Positions 59,874 to 64,000 of a stretch of 64,000 nt of DNA are shown in pieces. The notes below the pieces were generated by a model. The model did not search any database, was not told the DNA's origin, and saw only the letters and a program-made list of their open reading frames with translations. The stretch comes from Caldatribacterium sp964426875 (GTDB lineage Bacteria > Atribacterota > Atribacteria > Atribacterales > Caldatribacteriaceae): contig CAYRSB010000002.1 of assembly GCA_964426875.1 (NCBI GenBank), positions 62,001 to 126,000 of the forward strand. Direction: 5' to 3'. The position numbers were made by a program, and so were the translations under genes. Numbering within the stretch: the first letter of the stretch is position 1; every line of letters begins with the position of its first letter.

Positions 59874-60935
59874 TCATACCAAGGAGGCTACAAGGTCCCC
59901 TACTTCCTGAGTTGAGAGGCCCATTTTTCCGGCGCTCATACTTTTGATTTTTCCGCTCTGCAGGGCCTGGATGATGGCATCTTCCACTCGGTGTGCTGCT
60001 TCCTCTTCCCCGATGTTTTCCAGGAGCATCTGCATGGCACAGATGGCGGCCAAGGGATTGATGACATGCATTCCCGTGTACTTAGGAGCTGAACCTCCAA
60101 TGGGCTCAAACATCGAGACCCCCTGGGGATTGATGTTGCCTCCGGCGGCGATGCCCATTCCTCCCTGAATCATGGCTCCGAGGTCGGTGATGATATCTCC
60201 GAACATATTATCGGTGACGATGACGTCGAACCACTCGGGATTTTTCACCATCCACATGGTAGTGGCGTCAACATGGGCATAGTCGGTCTGAATGTCGGGA
60301 TATTCCCGAGCTAACTCGTAAAAGGTTCGTTCCCAGAGATCGAATGCATAAGTTAGCACGTTCGTTTTCCCACAGAGGGTAACCTTTTTCTTTTTGTTTC
60401 GCTTTTTGGCATACTCAAAGGCGAAACGAATACATCGCTCAACGCCTTTTCTCGTATTTATGGAAACCTGGATAGCCACCTCATCCAGTGTACCCTTTCG
60501 CAAGAACCCCCCTGTTCCCACATAGAGGCCCTCGGTATTTTCCCGTACCACCACGAAGTCGATGTCCTCCGGTCCCTTATCTTTTATGGGGGTCCATACC
60601 CCCGGATAGAGCTTCACTGGGCGGAGGTTGATATACTGGTCGAGTCCAAAGCGGATTCTCAGAAGAATCCCGTGCTCAAGGATACCCGGCTTTACGTCAG
60701 GGTGGCCAATAGCACCGAGGTAGATGGCGTCAAGTTTCTTGAACTCCTCAAGGGCTGAATCCGGCAGGGTCTCCCCGGTCTTTTTGTAGTGCTCTCCACC
60801 GAAGGGGTACACAACGGTCTCATAAGAAAAACCTACCTTCTTTGCCACGGCTTCAAGAACCTTGAGTCCCTCTCCGACGACTTCCGGTCCAGTTCCATCT
60901 CCAGGAATAACGCCGATCTTGTAAGTTTTCTTCAT
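59874..60935 (-). CDS. Isocitrate/isopropylmalate dehydrogenase family (LeuB/tartrate dehydrogenase-like)
   Basis: 353 residues. YKIGVIPGDGTGPEVVGEGL, LLRIRFGLDQYINLRPVKLY, VVRENTEGLYVGTGG, AHVDATTMWMVKNP, DVIVTDNMFGDIITDLGAMI and SMFEPIGGSAPKYTGMHVIN are the family's substrate and NAD sites. GGSAPKYTG and the coenzyme region favour NAD. True 3-isopropylmalate, tartrate/D-malate or homoisocitrate could all be substrates; no leu genes are adjacent. SD gaagggaggaag; a TATAAT at 60966-60961 gives a short leader. Confidence 0.92.
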   Translation of the reverse strand: MKKTYKIGVIPGDGTGPEVVGEGLKVLEAVAKKVGFSYETVVYPFGGEHYKKTGETLPDSALEEFKKLDAIYLGAIGHPDVKPGILEHGILLRIRFGLDQYINLRPVKLYPGVWTPIKDKGPEDIDFVVVRENTEGLYVGTGGFLRKGTLDEVAIQVSINTRKGVERCIRFAFEYAKKRNKKKKVTLCGKTNVLTYAFDLWERTFYELAREYPDIQTDYAHVDATTMWMVKNPEWFDVIVTDNMFGDIITDLGAMIQGGMGIAAGGNINPQGVSMFEPIGGSAPKYTGMHVINPLAAICAMQMLLENIGEEEAAHRVEDAIIQALQSGKIKSMSAGKMGLSTQEVGDLVASLV

Positions 60936-61160
60936 AAACTTCCTCCCTTCTTGGTTGTCTATTATAAAAGATTGAGTTGAGCTCGGGAAGTCAAAGCTTC
61001 ACAAAACATTATGTCAGTGTAAACTTATACGCAGGGATTCTGACGGGGCTCCTCATCCCTGGGAAGAACGAAGAGACCTCACCATCCAGTGTGTGGTATA
61101 AAGTTCTGTGAAAAACCACAACCCACAACCAAGGATAGAAGAGGCTTGGAGGTATCTCTG

Positions 61161-61352
61161 ATGTTTCTGGAGCAAGGAATGAACTTCTAGGAGTTCGAAA
61201 CGAGGCTGTGGGAAACCATACACCGCTTGGGAAAGGATATTCTTACTGCTGTCCTGGAGGCCAAGGATAGAGAACTCCGGGAGAAGAGAGAAGCCTGGGA
61301 GGTAGTGAGACGAAACGACCAAAGAAGCGTTCTCACCTTCCTGCCGGTGATT
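61161..61352 (+). pseudogene. N-terminal remnant of an ISLre2-family (UPF0236) transposase
   Basis: ATG 61161 with ggagg 8 bases upstream begins MFLEQGMNF, a TAG stop, then EFETRLWETIHRLGKDILTA and VLEAKDRELREKREAWEVVR then RNDQRSVLTF. This matches the start of ISLre2 transposases (FEExxxxLxxELGRxLLxxxLExxDxxLRExRExxxxxxxDxRTVxTxFGEV). The match stops at LTF, precisely where the homology with IS110 copy A begins (about 61346), so an IS110-type element probably landed in it. Confidence 0.58.
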
Positions 61353-62190
61353 TCGGTAAAGTAATTTCAAGTCTTGAGGGTTCAGACCAAGAAACAGGAA
61401 AACGTGTTCCTCACCCGGACTGCGTAAGCCTGTCAGAGGGTCTGTTTCCTCAACCCGAACAGGTCGGAATCTTTAAGCTCGTGTCACTAACTAAGGAGGA
61501 AGGGGTAGGAAGAGATCCTGCTTCTCCTTTGAAGGTATTGGAGGTGTTTTCCATAGGAGGTACGGTCTCTTTATCGGTGTGGATATCTTGAAGGAGTCTT
61601 TCTCAGTTTGCATGAAGGATCCTCAGGACACGTCTCTTCAATCTCTTCCCAAAGCTTGAACGGAACCCACAATCTCTCACCAGAGGAATCTCTGTTTCTT
61701 GCTTCAGTCCCCCTTCATCTAAGGTATCCAAAGATCGCCCAAGAGAAAAGTCGAAAGGCCATTCGCTCTGGCCTTTGAGGGGAAAGGGAAGAAATCCTCT
61801 TTCTCCGTCCGGAAGATCAGAGAACTTACCCTTTGCTCCATAGGGATAAAGTCCCATGCCCTTGAGGAGATGCTCAACAGCAAGATTACCATGCACTTTA
61901 CGGTAGGAAAGGAGATCGATACATTCAATCGGCTCATCTTGGAAGAGGTCAAGGAGATGAAGATAGAGAAAATCCATATCCTTACCCCTATCCCAGTTAT
62001 CGGCAAATCTCTGGCCAGGAGTTTTCTCTGTGGGTTCCCAAGATAGAAGCCTTTGAAAACGGGAAGAGTCTTCAAAAGCTCTGGGCAGTACACGGGAGAG
62101 TTTGGTATCTCTGAAAGAGGAACAGACACCTAGGGAGGACAGTGTACCTCATGGCTACAAATGTCATTCTTCTACTTCAGGCTGAGGGAA
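61346..62190 (+). mobile_element. IS110-family remnant, copy B (left non-coding end, transposase ends)
   Basis: 61346-61535 aligns with copy A (14690-14850, opposite strand). From about 61567 the transposase start is visible: LFIGVDILKESFSVCMKDPQ (RuvC-like Asp in GVD). From 61900 the C-terminal Tnp20 part appears: KEIDTFNRLILEEVKEMKIE, KIHILTPIPVIGKSLARSFL, then in another frame IEAFENGKSLQKLW. The middle, which survives in copy A, is deleted here, and there are stops and frameshifts. 62191-62829 has no recognisable gene; it contains short purine-rich runs and a possible TTGACC box at 62698. Confidence 0.6.
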
Positions 62191-62829
62191 GGGGGGGAAT
62201 CCTCTATGGAGGTAGTTTCAGCTGTGACCAATAAGTCGGTCAGAACTGTATATTCCCTGCTCATTCATGGTACCTTTTGCTCTCCCCATTATTCATAGTT
62301 GACTCTTTTCCCAGCTGATAAATGCCCGGTATGAAAGGAGGGAGTATTATACTCACCAATAGCCAAAAGTTTTGAAGAATGGGGAGATCCTATGGGAGGC
62401 TCGTTGTTTGTCGCTTAAGTCTAGGCAGGCTATTCCACCACGCCCATATAATCAGCATAAGGGGAAGCAAGGCCATAAAGTTTTCTCGACCCTCAGGCAA
62501 AGGAGAAGCTCTTCTCCCTTGTCGGTATAGAGCGAAACGAGGAGTACACCGAGGGGGCGCTCCCTCGTTGCTCTCTTGAGGGAGGACTCTTGAGCTTCAA
62601 GGAGGAAACAATACGATAAAGGAGAAGAGTTGACATGTATGACACAAGATTGTTGACGCAACCGGTAACAATGTCCTGGCGTAAAAACTACGTCTTCTTG
62701 ACCTTTGTCCTTCGTTGATATACGCTACCTGTTAGCAGGCAACGGCGCCTCTCTGTCCAACGATGGACCTCTAAGATATCTTCTACCTCAAAGTCGGGCG
62801 TGGAGTGCCCAATGGAGGGAGGAAGCATC

Positions 62830-64000
62830 GTGATTCAGCGTAACCCCTTTGAAATGGCTCAGGCTCAGCTTGATGAGTGTGCCCAAATTATGAAACTTGA
62901 TCCCGGTGTCCATCAGTTTCTCAGGGTTCCCATGCGAGAAATTCATGTTGCCCTCCCGGTACGCATGGATGATGGGTCTGTCAAGGTTTTCCAGGGATTC
63001 CGTGTGCAGTACAACGATGCCAAGGGTCCTACAAAGGGTGGTATTCGCTTCCATCCCGAGGAGACTATCGATACCGTGAGGGCTCTTGCTGCCTGGATGA
63101 CCTGGAAATGTGCGGCTATGGATCTCCCTCTGGGAGGAGCCAAGGGTGGTGTCATCTGTAACCCTAAGGAGATGTCCCGGGGAGAGCTTGAACGTTTGAG
63201 CCGTGAGTATGTTCGTGCCGTGTACACCCTCATCGGTCCCGATAAGGATGTTCCTGCTCCTGATGTGTACACCAATCCTCAGATTATGGCCTGGATGATG
63301 GATGAGTATTCTAAGATGGCCGGGAAGAACCAGTTTGGGGTTATAACCGGGAAGCCCCTTCCTCTTGGTGGCTCCAAGGGTCGGGACAAAGCAACAGCCT
63401 GGGGGGGGCATGGTTGCCATCCGGGAAGCAGCCAAAGTTCTCGACATTGATCTTGCTAAAGCTACAGTGGCGATTCAGGGATACGGTAACGCGGGGTACT
63501 ATGCAGCGCGCCTTGTCCGTTCTCTTTTCGGCTCAAAAGTTGTGGCAGTGAGCGATAGCAAAGGGGGTATCTTCAATCCTCAGGGCATCGACCCTGAAGA
63601 AGCCTTAAAGTGTAAGAGCGAGACTTCCTCGGTTGTCAACCTTCCTGGAGTTCAACGCATCTCGAATGAAGATCTCCTCGAGCTTGAGGTTGATATCCTT
63701 ATCCCTGCTGCCCTTGAGAATGTCATTACTGCTGAGAATGCTCCTCGGATTAAGGCCAAAATCGTGGCCGAACTCGCCAATGGTCCTACAACACCGGAAG
63801 CCGATAACATTCTCCACCAGAAAGGGGTCCATGTCATTCCTGACTTCCTTTGCAATGCTGGTGGTGTTACGGTGTCGTACTTTGAGATGGTGCAGAACTT
63901 TTACATGTATTACTGGGAGGAGGATGAGGTTCTCGAGCGTCTCGATAGGAAAATGACCACCGCCTACCATACTGTCCTTGAGATCTCAAGAAAGTATGGT
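62830..64000 (+). CDS. Glutamate dehydrogenase (Glu/Leu/Phe/Val family), 3'-partial, frameshifted
   Basis: Starts at GTG 62830 behind ggagggagg; ATG 62812 is an alternative. PFEMAQAQLDECAQIMKLDP, RVQYNDAKGPTKGGIRFHPE, TWKCAAMDLPLGGAKGGVIC (catalytic Lys), DVPAPDVYTNPQIMAWMMDE. At the run of eight G (63402-63409) the frame breaks; removing one G gives AWGGMVAIREAAKVLDIDLA, then VAIQGYGNAGYYAARLV (NAD fold) and IPDFLCNAGGVTVSYFEMVQ. A consensus error is the likely cause. The gene runs off the window. Family length is about 415 residues, so only the last 25 or so are missing. Confidence 0.93.

Noticed and set aside
62191..62829. Small ORFs between the IS110 remnant and glutamate dehydrogenase
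   Set aside because: No ribosome site, family match or steady coding frame; short purine-rich runs only.

Overview
The window is one strand of a draft bacterial genome: it contains a 100-base run of N inside a tandem repeat, and several genes are broken by one-base changes in G runs. The content fits a diderm, anaerobic, sugar-fermenting and probably thermophilic bacterium. The evidence is three sugar ABC transporters, an LptF/G-type permease, SPOR- and GerMN-domain envelope proteins, the gene order gerM-rph-rdgB, lipoyl synthesis and a catabolic-type glutamate dehydrogenase. An Atribacterota (OP9/Caldatribacterium-like) or Thermotogae/Synergistetes-like origin is my inference only; no rRNA or tRNA gene is present to test it.

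Layout. 1-6.7 kb: end of a peptide-type binding protein gene, then a MalEFG-type sugar transporter, a YjbQ protein and a SorC-type sugar regulator. 6.9-9.0 kb: secreted alpha/beta hydrolase and a convergent DMT exporter. 9.1-12.9 kb: an accessory region in decay, with a transposase remnant, a broken methyltransferase, a broken EVE-nuclease gene with a coupled small Cys protein, an araD-like pseudogene, a flavodoxin and a split PAS/LuxR regulator. 12.9-14.2 kb: an Old Yellow Enzyme relative. 14.2-15.3 kb: IS110 remnant, then a consensus promoter with a LacI-type operator. 15.3-22.0 kb: sugar ABC operon carrying two uroporphyrinogen-decarboxylase-like genes and their LacI regulator. 22.1-30.7 kb: ECF S component, phosphomannomutase, nucleotide-sugar-type epimerase, transposase remnant, macrodomain protein, and the leftward operon ssb-amidase-gerM-rph-rdgB.

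30.9-37.5 kb: hisB-hisH-hisA-hisF-hisIE, a SPOR/phosphodiester-glycosidase protein, DUF72 and a HAD phosphatase. 37.7-45 kb: a membrane diguanylate cyclase with a structured leader, class II aldolase, lipB-lipA, a membrane-anchored methyltransferase, and a c-di-GMP-I riboswitch ahead of two lipoproteins. 45-54 kb: an RbsB/LsrB-type ABC operon, an MBL hydrolase, and a fucose-isomerase-like / mannitol-1-P dehydrogenase / zinc dehydrogenase cluster. 54-59.8 kb: PspC, LptF/G, TPR proteins, an ECF sigma factor with a putative anti-sigma that ends in a glycogen-binding-like domain, and a Cys-Pro-Thr repeat protein. 59.9-64 kb: isopropylmalate-dehydrogenase-like gene, 1.9 kb of IS remnants, then the start of glutamate dehydrogenase.

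Four points stand out. Each of the three sugar ABC operons has a strong hairpin directly after its binding-protein gene. Two diverged, inverted remnants of one IS110 element share a non-coding end with a conserved stem, which may be a fossil bridge-RNA locus. The c-di-GMP cyclase lies 6 kb from a c-di-GMP riboswitch. The sugar operon with two UroD-like (MtaA-like) proteins has no obvious metabolic assignment.
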